Below are positions 1-8,345 of a DNA stretch of 64,000 nt, in pieces. Source of the stretch: Amycolatopsis iheyensis (lineage in GTDB: Bacteria; Actinomycetota; Actinomycetes; Mycobacteriales; Pseudonocardiaceae). Each line of letters begins with the position of its first letter. Within the stretch, counting starts at the first letter, position 1. Location of the stretch: positions 208,943-272,942 of the forward strand of contig NZ_JAMXQV010000014.1 in NCBI RefSeq assembly GCF_024703995.1. Reading direction: 5' to 3'. Below the pieces are notes generated by a model. It was not told the DNA's origin. It ran no database searches and saw only the letters and a program-made list of their open reading frames with translations. Position numbers and translations under genes: made by a program.

Positions 1-2
1 AG

Positions 3-62
3 CTCGACGCACGCCCGGACGGGCAGTGGCACTGCCTGACTTGGGTCGACACCCCGCTCTGA
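3..62 (+). CDS. Possible 3' end of an upstream gene (partial)
   Basis: The frame starting at base 3 stays open from the left edge to a TGA at 60-62. It reads LDARPDGQWHCLTWVDTPL. Seventeen of its 19 third codon positions are G or C, as in the real genes of this window, while the other two forward frames lack that bias. This suggests the tail of a plus-strand gene that begins outside the window. Nothing about its function can be said from 19 residues. Confidence 0.4.
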   Translation, partial: LDARPDGQWHCLTWVDTPL

Positions 63-184
63 GCAACCCGAAAGTGGGCTGCCGTCACGTTTGAGACACG
101 TTTGGTGGGGAATTAACACCGGGACCCAACCTGCCGGAGATCCGCACGTCCACCCAGTAGCACCACACCAGGGAGGCGATTGAA

Positions 185-829
185 ATGGCTCGGAAGAAGC
201 TTTCACGGTTGTTCCCGGTCGTCGCGGCTTCGGCTGGCGTACTGGCGCTTTCCGCCTGCGGGGGCGGCGGAACCACGAACGCGGCGAGCAGCTCGACCCC
301 GTCGACGTCGGAGTCGCCGACCGCCACCACCGCGACCACGTCCGCCCCCAGCGCGACCAGCTCGGCGCCGACGTCGGCACCGGTCGCCGCGCCGCCCGCC
401 GACAACGGGCTCTGCAAGGCCGGGGACGTCCAGCTGTCCCTCGGCCAGGGCGACGCCGGCGCCGGCTCGGTCTACCGGCCGCTGCTCATCAAGAACACCA
501 GCGCGAAGCCGTGCGAGATCCAGGGCTTCCCCGGGGTCTCCTACGTGGCGGGCAACGACGGGCACCAGGTCGGCAAGGACGCGTTCCGCGAAGGCACCAA
601 GGGCAACGCGGTCAAGCTGAACCCGGGCCAGTCCGCGGCCGCCGACATCCAGTTCGTCAACGTGCGGAACTTCGACTCGGGCACCTGCCAGCCGACCGCG
701 GTGAAGGGCCTGCGCATCTACCTGCCGCAGGAGACCGCGTCGAACTTCGTGCCCACCGACGGCACGGCCTGCGCGAGCACGAAGATCCCCGGCAACCAGC
801 TGGCCGTGAAGACGGTCCACCCTGCCTAG
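185..829 (+). CDS. DUF4232-type secreted lipoprotein
   Basis: The 214-residue product begins with a basic n-region, a hydrophobic stretch and the lipobox LSAC with Cys25 as the probable lipid-modified residue. It is therefore expected to be anchored to the outer face of the membrane. A Ser/Thr/Ala/Pro-rich linker (about residues 30-75) leads to a globular domain with four cysteines in the contexts NGLCKAG, AKPCEIQGFPGVSY, GTCQP and GTACAST, the pattern of actinobacterial DUF4232 proteins. The function of that family is unknown. A good ribosome-binding site (gggagg) lies 8 bases before ATG 185. The stop codon overlaps that of the convergent gene by four bases, leaving no room for an intergenic terminator. 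Confidence 0.85.
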   Translation: MARKKLSRLFPVVAASAGVLALSACGGGGTTNAASSSTPSTSESPTATTATTSAPSATSSAPTSAPVAAPPADNGLCKAGDVQLSLGQGDAGAGSVYRPLLIKNTSAKPCEIQGFPGVSYVAGNDGHQVGKDAFREGTKGNAVKLNPGQSAAADIQFVNVRNFDSGTCQPTAVKGLRIYLPQETASNFVPTDGTACASTKIPGNQLAVKTVHPA

Positions 830-1305
830 ATGCGGGCGCAGATTTCTTGCGCCTGAACCAGGTGCCGCTGGCCGGAGATGTCGTTGAAGTGCAGGCTCAG
901 CACCATCCGCGTGACACCGTCGATGTGGTCGGCCAGCGGCTGGTAGTTGGCGTTCACCTGGGCGGCCGCCGCGGACAGCTCGCGTGCGGCCGTCATCCGG
1001 TGCAGCCGCTCCGGGGTCAGGCCGGGCGTCAGCGACGGCTGCGCGTCCCGGCTCGTGTCGGGCAGCTCGCCGACCCGGTCGAGGGCCTGGCACGCCGCGA
1101 GGGCGTCGTCGAGCGCTCCGGCGTGCACGCCGGAAAGGCCCCACAGCAGACCGAGCACGCTGCCGCCGAGCACGAACCCGGCGACGGCGCACAACACCAG
1201 CATCCGGCGTGACTGCGGCGGGGCCTTGACCTCTTCGGACTCCTCCGAAGCCGCGGGCTCGTCGTAGTCGGGGCCGGCTTCTTCGCCGGTTTCCGCGGTG
1301 CGCAT
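826..1305 (-). CDS. Single-span membrane protein of unknown function
   Basis: I do not recognise a family. The 159-residue product has an acidic cytoplasmic N-terminus (about residues 1-30), a basic QSRR stop, one transmembrane helix (about 34-57) and an extracytoplasmic domain of about 100 residues with two cysteines (ACQAL and QEICARI at the very C-terminus). ATG 1305 is preceded by gggaggcggcc on the coding strand, a good ribosome-binding site. It lies downstream of the MFS gene's opposite end on the same strand with a 38-base gap, so it is transcribed separately or as the first gene before a different unit. It could be a small sensor or a wall-associated protein; the sequence does not decide. 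Confidence 0.75.
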   Translation of the reverse strand: MRTAETGEEAGPDYDEPAASEESEEVKAPPQSRRMLVLCAVAGFVLGGSVLGLLWGLSGVHAGALDDALAACQALDRVGELPDTSRDAQPSLTPGLTPERLHRMTAARELSAAAAQVNANYQPLADHIDGVTRMVLSLHFNDISGQRHLVQAQEICARI

Positions 1306-1343
1306 GGCCGCCTCCCGTCACCTGAGTGATGACGTATTTCAGC

Positions 1344-2588
1344 TCACAATCCCCGATCGTGGTGCGTCAGCGCCGCGGCTGAGTCCGATTTGTCATCGAG
1401 GGAGACCCGGCGCAAGGCCGCGAAGGCGAACCCGGCGATCACCAGCATGGCCAGCCCGGACACCGCGAACGTCCGCGCGGCGGTGCCGAGCGCCTCGGTC
1501 AGCACGCCGCCGAGCAGGGCGCCGACCGGGATCGCGCCCCAGACGACCGTCCGCCACACCCCGAGCACCCGCCCGAGCAGCTCGCCGGGCACCAGCGTGT
1601 GCCGCGCGGTCGCGAGCACGACGTTCACCGCGACCACCGCGGCCGCGAACAGGCCGAACAGCGCCGCGCCCGCGACCGGCGAGCGCACCAGCCCCATCCC
1701 GCCGAACCCGGCGCCGCAGCAGAGGATGCCGCCGACCACGACCGCGCGACGGCCGCCCGCGCGCACCAGCCGCGGCGCGATGCCCGCCCCGAGCAGCCCG
1801 CCGATCCCGCCGACGAACGCGAAGAGCCCGAAGGTCGCGTCGGACAGGTGGAGGTCCTCCAGCGCGTACAGCACCAGCTGCGCCTGCGCGAGCTCGCTGA
1901 CCAGGCTGAGCAGCCCGGCGACGGCGACCAGCCGCAGCAGCAGCGGGTGCCGGCGCAGCCAGCGCAGGCCGTCGGCCAGCTCGGTGCGCAGCTTCGCCGG
2001 CTGGTGCGTCTCGCCCTGCGCGCGGTAGGTGCCGGCCAGCCCGAGCAGCACCGCGGCCGCGATCGCGAAGCCGGCGGAGTTGAGCACGAACGGGAAGGCC
2101 GCGAAGAGCGCGAAGGTCAGGCTGCCGACCGGGCCGCCGAGGAACGTCTGGCCGACGATCTCGCACGCCTGCAGCTTGCTGTTGGCCGCGTCGAGCGAAC
2201 CGTCGCCGACGACCGCCGGGATCAGGGCGTTGGCCGCGCTGTCGGCGACCGTCTCGGCCGTCCCGATGACCAGCGCGGTCAGGTAGACCAGCCAGATCGT
2301 CATCCCGCCGGTCGCCACGAGCACGGCCAGCACGCCGACGGCGACGGCGCGCGCGGCGTTCGCGACGACCATCGCCCGCCGCCGGTCGATCCGGTCGACC
2401 AGCGCGCCGGCCACCGCCGCGAACAGCAGCCAGGGCAGGAACTGGGTGGCCGACAACCCGGCGATGAGCACGGGGTCCCGGGTCAGCGTCGTGGCCAGCA
2501 GCGGCAACGCGACCTTGCCGATGCCGTCGCCCAGGTGCGACGCCGCGCTCGAGGTCAGCAGCCACGTGAGTCTTCGCGCGTTGTCCAT
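1344..2588 (-). CDS. MFS transporter, EntS-like exporter
   Basis: The 414-residue product has about twelve hydrophobic helices. It carries the major-facilitator loop motif between helices 2 and 3 (GALVDRIDRRRAMV) and the opening AASHLGDGIGKVALPLLA, typical of the EntS/DHA3-like drug or siderophore exporters. The substrate cannot be read from sequence. ATG 2588 is chosen because a GGGGG stretch precedes it at a suitable distance; GTG 2603 would add five residues. Upstream, GTCACCCAATG (2612-2622) and GTCACCCGATG (2649-2659) form a spaced direct repeat that could be a regulator site. The extreme C-terminus is hydrophilic. Confidence 0.85.
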   Translation of the reverse strand: MDNARRLTWLLTSSAASHLGDGIGKVALPLLATTLTRDPVLIAGLSATQFLPWLLFAAVAGALVDRIDRRRAMVVANAARAVAVGVLAVLVATGGMTIWLVYLTALVIGTAETVADSAANALIPAVVGDGSLDAANSKLQACEIVGQTFLGGPVGSLTFALFAAFPFVLNSAGFAIAAAVLLGLAGTYRAQGETHQPAKLRTELADGLRWLRRHPLLLRLVAVAGLLSLVSELAQAQLVLYALEDLHLSDATFGLFAFVGGIGGLLGAGIAPRLVRAGGRRAVVVGGILCCGAGFGGMGLVRSPVAGAALFGLFAAAVVAVNVVLATARHTLVPGELLGRVLGVWRTVVWGAIPVGALLGGVLTEALGTAARTFAVSGLAMLVIAGFAFAALRRVSLDDKSDSAAALTHHDRGL

Positions 2589-2688
2589 CGGGGCCCCCGG
2601 CACACATCGCAGTCACCCAATGACGTCGAGTAACAGGATAAGGGCACGGTCACCCGATGGTGGTCACGGTGTCACTACTAGTTGCCGG

Positions 2689-3039
2689 TCAGCCCCAGCC
2701 GAGCTCGTGCAGCCGGGCGTCGTCGATGCCGAAGTGGTGACCCAGCTCGTGCACGACGGTGATCAGCACCTCTTCGACGACCTCGTCCTCGTCTTCGCAC
2801 ATCGAGAGGATCGGCTGCCGGTAGATCGAGATGCGGTCCGGCAGCACCCCGCCGTACGACGTCGTGCGCTCGGTCAGTGCGATGCCGTGGTAGAGCCCGA
2901 GGATGTCCGGCGCCTCGTCGTTGAACTCCTCGACGAGCACGACGACGTTGTCCATCGCCTTCGCGAACTCCGCCGGCACCTCGTCGAGCGCTTCCGAGAC
3001 GAGCTCCTCGAAGCGCTCCCGGCTCATCTCGACGGGCAT
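2689..3039 (-). CDS. Small zincin-like metallopeptidase
   Basis: The 116-residue protein carries HELGHHFGIDD near its C-terminus, an HExxH zinc site followed by a conserved downstream Asp. An acidic helix (CEDEDEVVEEV) precedes it. This matches the small metallopeptidase family of actinobacteria (PF06262, formerly DUF1025), whose substrates are unknown. There is no signal peptide, so it is expected to be cytoplasmic. ATG 3039 overlaps the stop of the septum-formation gene as TGATG, so translation of the two is probably coupled. A second ATG lies 12 bases further in. The fixed pairing with the septum gene suggests a shared role, which is inference. Confidence 0.85.
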   Translation of the reverse strand: MPVEMSRERFEELVSEALDEVPAEFAKAMDNVVVLVEEFNDEAPDILGLYHGIALTERTTSYGGVLPDRISIYRQPILSMCEDEDEVVEEVLITVVHELGHHFGIDDARLHELGWG

Positions 3040-4064
3040 CAGCCGTTGGTCTTCGACGACGGCGGGGCCGAGCTCGACGTCGCCGGGCCGCCGCCACCGT
3101 CCGACGGCGGGCCGCCGTCCTGGGGCTGGCCGCCATCGCCGGCGGGCGCGGCCTTGACGCTGCCGGTGACCGCCTGCAGGCCGCTGTTGTCCGGCAGCTT
3201 CGCCGCGACCTTGCAGTTGACCTTCGTCGACCCGGCGTCCCAGCTCTCCTGCTCCCGCAGGTCCCAGGTCAGGATCAGGTGCTTCGCGTCGAGGTCGGCG
3301 CCGCCCGTGTAGTCCGCGGCCTGCTTGGTGCACTCGGTGTCGAGCCAGGCCTTCTGGTCGTCCTGTGAGGGGTAGGCGTCCTTGAACTTCGACTTGAGGT
3401 CGAGGGTCGCGATGATCTCGTAGGAGTGCGGCTTGGTGCACTCGATCGGATCGCCGACGCCCTTGCCCAGCAGCGCGAGGCAGGTGCCCGGCTCGAAGAC
3501 GGGCGACTGGTCCTGCTCCTTCGCCGGCCCGGTGGTCGGCAGCAGCGTGCCGCCGGGGCCCGCCCACTGCAGGCCGCAGCGCAGCTGGCGGTCGCCGTCG
3601 TCCCACTGGGACGGCGTCGGGCGCAGGAGGTTGGTCGTCAGCTTTCCGTAAGGATCGAGGCTGTGGCCGAGGTACGGCTTCACGTCCGAGGTGCACTTCT
3701 GCTGCGCGATCTGCTGCCACTGCTCCAGCGACGGCGCCGGCGCGCCCTCCGGGAACTGGGCGCCGATGTCCACGAGCGCGGTCACCTCGAACTTGTGCGG
3801 CTGCGTGCAGGGCACCTTGTTCGCGTCGCTCGCGTCGGCGTTGTTCCAGGTCAGGCAGCTGCCCGGGGGTGAGTGGAACGCCTCCTCCGCCTCGGGGGAG
3901 AGCTTTCCCGCCCCGCCGCCGGCCCCGCCGGCGAAGCCGCCGCTGCCGGTGAACAGGACGCTGAGGGCGAGCGCGATGAGCGCACCCGCGAAGATCCCGC
4001 CCATCACGACGCGGGTGCGCAGCGTCTGCGTGGCGGTGGGGAACCGATCGGCGCTGGGAGACAT
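3039..4064 (-). CDS. Septum-formation family membrane protein
   Basis: The 341-residue product has a short cytoplasmic N-terminus, one transmembrane helix (about residues 20-40) and an external part with two copies of a cysteine-based module: GSCLTWNN...CTQPHKFEV and GTCLAL...CTKPHSYEI. A third Cys-containing stretch follows, then a Gly/Pro/Ser-rich tail. The repeated C-(x)n-C-T-x-P-H-x-(F/Y)-E signature is that of the actinobacterial septum-formation domain (PF13845). I chose ATG 4064; GTG 4127 would add 21 Arg/Pro-rich residues that look non-coding. It shares a 95-base divergent promoter region with the gene at 4160 and overlaps the downstream peptidase gene. Confidence 0.85.
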   Translation of the reverse strand: MSPSADRFPTATQTLRTRVVMGGIFAGALIALALSVLFTGSGGFAGGAGGGAGKLSPEAEEAFHSPPGSCLTWNNADASDANKVPCTQPHKFEVTALVDIGAQFPEGAPAPSLEQWQQIAQQKCTSDVKPYLGHSLDPYGKLTTNLLRPTPSQWDDGDRQLRCGLQWAGPGGTLLPTTGPAKEQDQSPVFEPGTCLALLGKGVGDPIECTKPHSYEIIATLDLKSKFKDAYPSQDDQKAWLDTECTKQAADYTGGADLDAKHLILTWDLREQESWDAGSTKVNCKVAAKLPDNSGLQAVTGSVKAAPAGDGGQPQDGGPPSDGGGGPATSSSAPPSSKTNG

Positions 4065-4159
4065 CGCAGTCCATGATGCCCGCGCCGCGCGCGACGTGCG
4101 CGACCTAGGGTGGTTAGGGTGGGTCACGGTTTCGTGGTGGCCGGGATTACGGAGCGCAC

Positions 4160-4771
4160 ATGACGCAGGACAGCAACACTGGGGACCAGCCGCCCCCCGA
4201 GCCGCCGAAGCGCGGTTCGATGAGATTCCAGGACTCGAATACGCAGCCTCGCCAGCCTTCGGTCGCCGAGCAGCGCGCCCGTCAGCAGGCCCTCGCGCAG
4301 GAGGAACGGGACGCCGAGCTGGCCCGCCAGGCCGACGCCAAGGCGGCCACGCGGCGCAAGATCCTCATCGGCAGCGGCGTGACCGTCGGCCTCGTCGGCC
4401 TGGTCGCGACGTTCTACTCGGTCGCCAAGCCGGCCGGTGAGGTCACCGCCGTCTGCACCGACAAGGACGGCATCGTCCAGAACGACGACAACTGCGACGA
4501 GCACTACGTCACGACCCACGGGGGCTACTCCAGCGGTGGCTTCCTGTTCCTGCCGATCAACACCGGCGGCTACCAGAGCTACCGGTACAACTACGGCGGC
4601 ACCGGCACCATCGGCCAGCGCGTGACCGGCGGCTCGTACGACGCGCCGTCGTCGCGGACCAGCGTGAACACCAAGTCGGGCAAGTCCGTCCAGCGCGGCG
4701 GCTTCGGCATCAGCGGGAAGAGCGGCAGCACCGGGAGCACCGGCGGCACCGGCAAGAGCGGGGGATCCTAG
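4160..4771 (+). CDS. YgiB/YjfM-like (DUF1190-like) gly-rich membrane protein
   Basis: The 203-residue product has a charged, Gln/Arg-rich cytoplasmic N-terminus (about 1-72) and one membrane segment (about 75-92). Its exported part contains two cysteines (AVCTDKDG and DNCDEHY) and a Gly/Ser/Thr/Tyr-rich tail with RGGFGISGKSG near the end. The FG-containing glycine-rich tail directly before a glutathionylspermidine-synthase-like ligase gene is the arrangement of E. coli ygiB-ygiC and yjfM-yjfC. I infer that this protein is the partner, and possibly the acceptor, of that ligase. A GGAG-type ribosome site precedes ATG 4160. The next gene starts at the base after its stop codon. Confidence 0.65.
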   Translation: MTQDSNTGDQPPPEPPKRGSMRFQDSNTQPRQPSVAEQRARQQALAQEERDAELARQADAKAATRRKILIGSGVTVGLVGLVATFYSVAKPAGEVTAVCTDKDGIVQNDDNCDEHYVTTHGGYSSGGFLFLPINTGGYQSYRYNYGGTGTIGQRVTGGSYDAPSSRTSVNTKSGKSVQRGGFGISGKSGSTGSTGGTGKSGGS

Positions 4772-5938
4772 GTGTACCGGGACCGGCGTGAGCCGCGGCG
4801 AGACTGGCAGCGGATCGTCGAGGAGCAGGGACTCGTCTACGGCACGCCGGCCCGCGACAACAGCGGTCGCATGCGGCCGTACTGGGACGAGTCGGTCCAC
4901 TACGTCTTCGACATGGACGAGGTCCTCTCGCTCGAAGCCGACGTCGAACTGCTGCACTCGATGTGCCTGGAAGCGGTCGACAACGTCGTGACGACCGAGG
5001 GCTACCAGCGCTTCGGCATCCCCGAGTGGGTCTGGCCGCACATCGCCGAGTCGTGGAAGCGGCAGGACCCGCACGTCTATGGCCGGTTCGACCTGCGCTA
5101 CGACGGCAAGTCGCCGGCGAAGCTGCTGGAGTACAACGCGGACACGCCGACCACGCTGCTGGAGGCGTCGCTGCTGCAGTGGCACTGGAAGACCGACGTC
5201 TTCCCGGACGACGACCAGTGGAACTCGATCCACGAGAAGCTCGTCGAGCGCTGGTCGTTCCTGCAGGACAAGCTGCCGTCGAACGAGCTGCACTTCACCT
5301 GGTCGGCGGCGGATCCGAGCGGCGAGGACAACGTCACCACCGCGTACCTCCAGGAGACCGCGGCCGAGGCCGGGCTCGACACGGTGGGCCTGGCGATCGA
5401 GGAGATCGGCTGGGACCCGCTGCTCAAGCGGTTCGTCGACCTCGAAGAGGCGCAGATGGCGACCGTGCTGAAGCTGTACCCGTGGGAGTGGGTGGTCGAC
5501 GAGGAGTTCGGCCGCAACGCCGTCGAGTCGCTGCCGCGGACGCTGTGGATCGAGCCCCTCTGGAAGATGATCCTCTCCAACAAGACGCTGCTGGCGATCC
5601 TGTGGGAGAACTACCCGGGCCACCCGAACCTGCTGCCCGCCTTCGCCGACGACCCGGGCCTGCTCACCGAGTACGTCCGGAAGCCGAAGCTGGGCCGCGA
5701 GGGTGCGAACGTGCAGATCGTCGCGACCGGCTACGAGACCCAGACCGACGGCGTGTACGGCGCCGAAGGGTTCGTCTACCAGGCGTTCGACCCGCTGCCC
5801 GAGTTCGACGGCTACCGGCCGGCGCTGGGCGCGTGGATCGTCGGCGACAGCTCGGCCGGCCTGGGGATCCGGGAGACCGGCGGCCTGGTCACCGACGACG
5901 GTGCGGCATTTGTCCCACATCGCATCGTCGAGTCGTGA
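4772..5938 (+). CDS. ATP-grasp ligase, glutathionylspermidine synthase family (YgiC/YjfC-like)
   Basis: The 388-residue length equals that of the stand-alone synthetase family represented by E. coli YgiC (about 386). Family-like stretches include LLEYNADTPTTLLEAS, WHWKTDVFP, KLYPWEWVVDEEFG, NKTLLAILW and RKPKLGREGANV, the last probably ATP-binding. Such enzymes form an amide bond using ATP. Actinomycetes use mycothiol rather than glutathione, so a glutathione substrate is unlikely. No amidase domain is present. GTG 4772 follows the upstream TAG with no gap, so translation is probably coupled. The enzyme is soluble and would act at the membrane through its neighbours. Confidence 0.85.
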   Translation: MYRDRREPRRDWQRIVEEQGLVYGTPARDNSGRMRPYWDESVHYVFDMDEVLSLEADVELLHSMCLEAVDNVVTTEGYQRFGIPEWVWPHIAESWKRQDPHVYGRFDLRYDGKSPAKLLEYNADTPTTLLEASLLQWHWKTDVFPDDDQWNSIHEKLVERWSFLQDKLPSNELHFTWSAADPSGEDNVTTAYLQETAAEAGLDTVGLAIEEIGWDPLLKRFVDLEEAQMATVLKLYPWEWVVDEEFGRNAVESLPRTLWIEPLWKMILSNKTLLAILWENYPGHPNLLPAFADDPGLLTEYVRKPKLGREGANVQIVATGYETQTDGVYGAEGFVYQAFDPLPEFDGYRPALGAWIVGDSSAGLGIRETGGLVTDDGAAFVPHRIVES

Positions 5939-5981
5939 TACAACACCGTCGCTGATCAGCTCTTTCCCTGGGAGACAATTC

Positions 5982-6434
5982 GTGAACACGACCCTTGCGC
6001 TGTCCGACACGTTCGGCTCCGACCTCGTGCGGGGGATCGGCGCGATCCTGCTCTACGGCGTCGTCGGCCTGCTGCTGATGTTCGCCGGCTTCTACGCGAT
6101 CGACTGGACCACGCCGGGCAAGCTGTCGAAGCTGGTCACGCAGGGCCTGCCGAACGCGGTCATCGTGACCGCGTCCGGGATGCTGTCGATGGCGTTCATC
6201 GTCGTCGTGGCGATCTTCAACTCGGCGAGTGACCTGACCGAGGGCCTGATCACGTCGCTGGTCTACGGCCTGCTCGGGATCATCGTCCAGGTGGTCGCGG
6301 TGCGGCTGCTGGAGTGGGCGACCCGCATCGACGTGGCGTCGACCATCGAGAGCGAGAAGTTCGCGCCGGTGAGCATCGTGGTCGCGGCCGCGCACATCGG
6401 CCTGGGCCTCGTGGTGGCGGTCGGCATCTCCTGA
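5982..6434 (+). CDS. DUF350 (YjfL-like) membrane protein
   Basis: The 150-residue product has four predicted hydrophobic helices, starting GIGAILLYGVVGLLLMFAGF, with a short polar segment (DWTTPGKLSK) after the first. Size and pattern fit the DUF350/YjfL family, which has a duplicated two-helix unit and no known activity. GTG 5982 is preceded by gggaga at a normal distance. A longer in-frame reading from 5703 would overlap the ligase gene and has non-coding composition. It lies 43 bases after the ligase gene and completes a trio with the order DUF1190-like, ATP-grasp, DUF350, related to E. coli yjfL-yjfM-yjfC. Confidence 0.8.
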   Translation: MNTTLALSDTFGSDLVRGIGAILLYGVVGLLLMFAGFYAIDWTTPGKLSKLVTQGLPNAVIVTASGMLSMAFIVVVAIFNSASDLTEGLITSLVYGLLGIIVQVVAVRLLEWATRIDVASTIESEKFAPVSIVVAAAHIGLGLVVAVGIS

Positions 6435-6489
6435 ACCGGGTTTGGTGAGCCGGGTCACGCGCTGCGTGGCCCGGCTCTGCCGTTCGCAC

Positions 6490-6495
6490 TAGCGT
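6490..6495 (+). promoter_or_regulatory. Candidate -10 box for a leaderless transcript
   Basis: TAGCGT lies seven bases before GTG 6503 and no Shine-Dalgarno sequence intervenes. Transcription would begin at or next to the start codon of the haloalkane dehalogenase gene. No clear -35 box is seen. Confidence 0.4.
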
Positions 6496-6502
6496 GGGGT
6501 TC

Positions 6503-7408
6503 GTGCGCCTGCTGAGGACACCGGACGACCGGTTCACGGACCTGCCCGACTTCCCCTTCGAGCCCCGGTACATCGAGCTCGACGACCCGCACGGCGGCCT
6601 GATCAGAGTCGGTTACGTGGAGGCCGGCCCGGCCGACGGCCCCGTGGTGCTGCTGCTCCACGGCGAGCCCAGCTGGTCCTACCTCTACCGCAAGATGCTG
6701 CCCGTGCTGGCCGCCGCCGGCCTGCGCGCGATCGCCCCGGACCTGGTCGGCTTCGGCCGCTCGGACAAGCCGGGCGACCTGGTCGACCACACCTACGCGC
6801 GGCACGTGGAGTGGATGCGCGGCTTCGCCTTCGACGCGCTGGACCTGCACGACGTCACCCTCGTCGGCCAGGACTGGGGTGGCCTGATCGGCCTCCGCCT
6901 GGTCGCCGAGAACCCGTCCCGCTTCGCCGGGGTCGTCGCGGCCAACACCGGCCTGCCCACCGGCGACGTCGACATGCCGGCGGTCTGGCACCAGTTCCGC
7001 GAGGCCGTCGAGAACGCCCAGGTGCTGGACATCGCGCGGTTCGTCCAGTCCGGCTGCACGTCGACGCTGTCGGAGGAGGAGCGCGCGGCGTACGACGCGC
7101 CGTTCCCCAACGAGATGTACAAGGCCGCGCCGCGGGCCATGCCGTCGCTGGTGCCGTTCCGGCCGGACGACCCGGCCTCGGAAGCCAACCGCGCGGCCTG
7201 GAAGACGTTGACGGAGCTGGAAATCCCGTTCCTGGTGGCGTTCTCCGACGGCGACCCGATCACCGGCGGGATGGCCCCGATCCTGAAGCGCTCGATGAAG
7301 GGCGCGGCGGGGCTGGAACACCCGGTGATCGCGGGGGCCGGGCACTTCCTGCAGGAAGACGCGGGCGCGGAGCTGGCCGAGCAGGTGGCTCGCTTCGTGC
7401 GCGGCTAG
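6503..7408 (+). CDS. Haloalkane dehalogenase (alpha/beta hydrolase)
   Basis: The 301-residue enzyme has the haloalkane dehalogenase signature. HGEPSW (residues 53-58) forms the oxyanion region. VGQDWGG places the nucleophile at Asp124 with the halide-binding Trp125 next to it. Asp251 is a likely acid and His281 (AGAGHFLQED) the base. It would hydrolyse carbon-halogen bonds to alcohols; the natural substrate in actinomycetes is unknown. I start it at GTG 6503, giving RLLRTPDDRF, because related proteins begin there and a TANNNT box sits seven bases upstream. GTG 6494 would add three residues. The stop overlaps that of the convergent regulator gene by four bases. Confidence 0.9.
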   Translation: MRLLRTPDDRFTDLPDFPFEPRYIELDDPHGGLIRVGYVEAGPADGPVVLLLHGEPSWSYLYRKMLPVLAAAGLRAIAPDLVGFGRSDKPGDLVDHTYARHVEWMRGFAFDALDLHDVTLVGQDWGGLIGLRLVAENPSRFAGVVAANTGLPTGDVDMPAVWHQFREAVENAQVLDIARFVQSGCTSTLSEEERAAYDAPFPNEMYKAAPRAMPSLVPFRPDDPASEANRAAWKTLTELEIPFLVAFSDGDPITGGMAPILKRSMKGAAGLEHPVIAGAGHFLQEDAGAELAEQVARFVRG

Positions 7409-8244
7409 ATCTCCAGCGACTGGGTGCCGAGGACGGTGGCGAGCTCCAGCCGGTTCGCGTCCTCGGTGCCCGGCTCGGCCGTGTACACCGTGATCCGCAG
7501 GTCGTCCTGGGTGACGAGCAGGGTGTCGCAGTCCAAGGTGATCGGCCCGACCGGGTGGTTGATCGTCTTCCGCCGCGCCGGGTCGGTCAACGCCGGCGGC
7601 TCGGCGTCCCAGAGGGAGGCGAACCGCGGGCTGCCCGCGGTCAGCTCGGTGATCAAGCGCCGCAACGCGTGGTCGGCCGGGTAGCGGGACGTCGTCAGGC
7701 GCAGGTCGGCCACCAGCCGGGCTTCGTGCTCGGCCTGCTCCTCGGGCGTGTGCACGACGCGCGAAGGCAAGCGCGTGACGTTGCGCCAGACCGCGTTGCG
7801 TTCGAGACCGCGCCAGGCGGTCGTGTCGCCCATGAGCGCGTTGTACGGCGCGTTGGCCAGCACGAGCGTCCAGCTCGCGTCGTAGACGACCACCGGGGTG
7901 TGGGACAGCCGGTCGAGCAGCCGCTGGATGCTCGGGGTGACCCGCGACGGCACGACGTCCGGGCCGGGTGCCGCGTGCCCCGCGAGGCGGTAGAGCAGAT
8001 CGCGCTCGGGGCCGGACACGCGCAGCGCGCGAGCCAGCGCCTCCACCACCTGCGCCGACGGTGCGGTCGCGCGCCCCTGTTCGAGGCGGGTCAGGTAGTC
8101 GGCCGAGATGCCGGCGAGGGTGGCCAGTTCTTCGCGGCGCAACCCACTGGCCCGGCGACGGCGGCCCGCGGGCACGCCGACGGCCTCGGGCGCCACGCGG
8201 TCGCGCCAGCGGCGCACCGTCCGGCCGAACTCCCAGTCCTCCAC
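7405..8244 (-). CDS. XRE-family regulator with MmyB-like ligand domain
   Basis: The 279-residue protein has an N-terminal helix-turn-helix: LRREELATLAGISADYLTRL, about residues 35-54. It is preceded by the RRRRASGLRR run typical of the family. A C-terminal domain (about 110-279) resembles the MmyB/PAS-like ligand domain, with VVVYDASWTLVLANAPYNAL and NHPVGPITLDCDTL. Such proteins often repress a neighbouring oxidoreductase gene. Here the divergent SDR gene at 8346 is the obvious candidate across a 101-base shared promoter region; this is inference from position. The start is GTG 8244. No strong ribosome site is visible. Confidence 0.88.
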   Translation of the reverse strand: MEDWEFGRTVRRWRDRVAPEAVGVPAGRRRRASGLRREELATLAGISADYLTRLEQGRATAPSAQVVEALARALRVSGPERDLLYRLAGHAAPGPDVVPSRVTPSIQRLLDRLSHTPVVVYDASWTLVLANAPYNALMGDTTAWRGLERNAVWRNVTRLPSRVVHTPEEQAEHEARLVADLRLTTSRYPADHALRRLITELTAGSPRFASLWDAEPPALTDPARRKTINHPVGPITLDCDTLLVTQDDLRITVYTAEPGTEDANRLELATVLGTQSLEI

Positions 8245-8345
8245 CCGGCCATTCTGGAGCAGCCCGCCGCGGTTGTCCTGGCCCCGGCAGTCCTACGAAA
8301 ACCGGACGGCTGGTTGACGCCGGAGCGTTTCCGCAGGCTGGAGCC

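Noticed and set aside
4772..5938. Glutathionylspermidine synthetase in the strict sense
   Set aside because: The family fold is clear, but actinomycetes lack glutathione, the amidase half is missing, and the gene context matches the YgiC/YjfC branch.
4124..6010. A 628-codon minus-strand frame opposite the YgiB/YgiC-like genes
   Set aside because: It overlaps three supported plus-strand genes and has the biased composition of an antisense frame.
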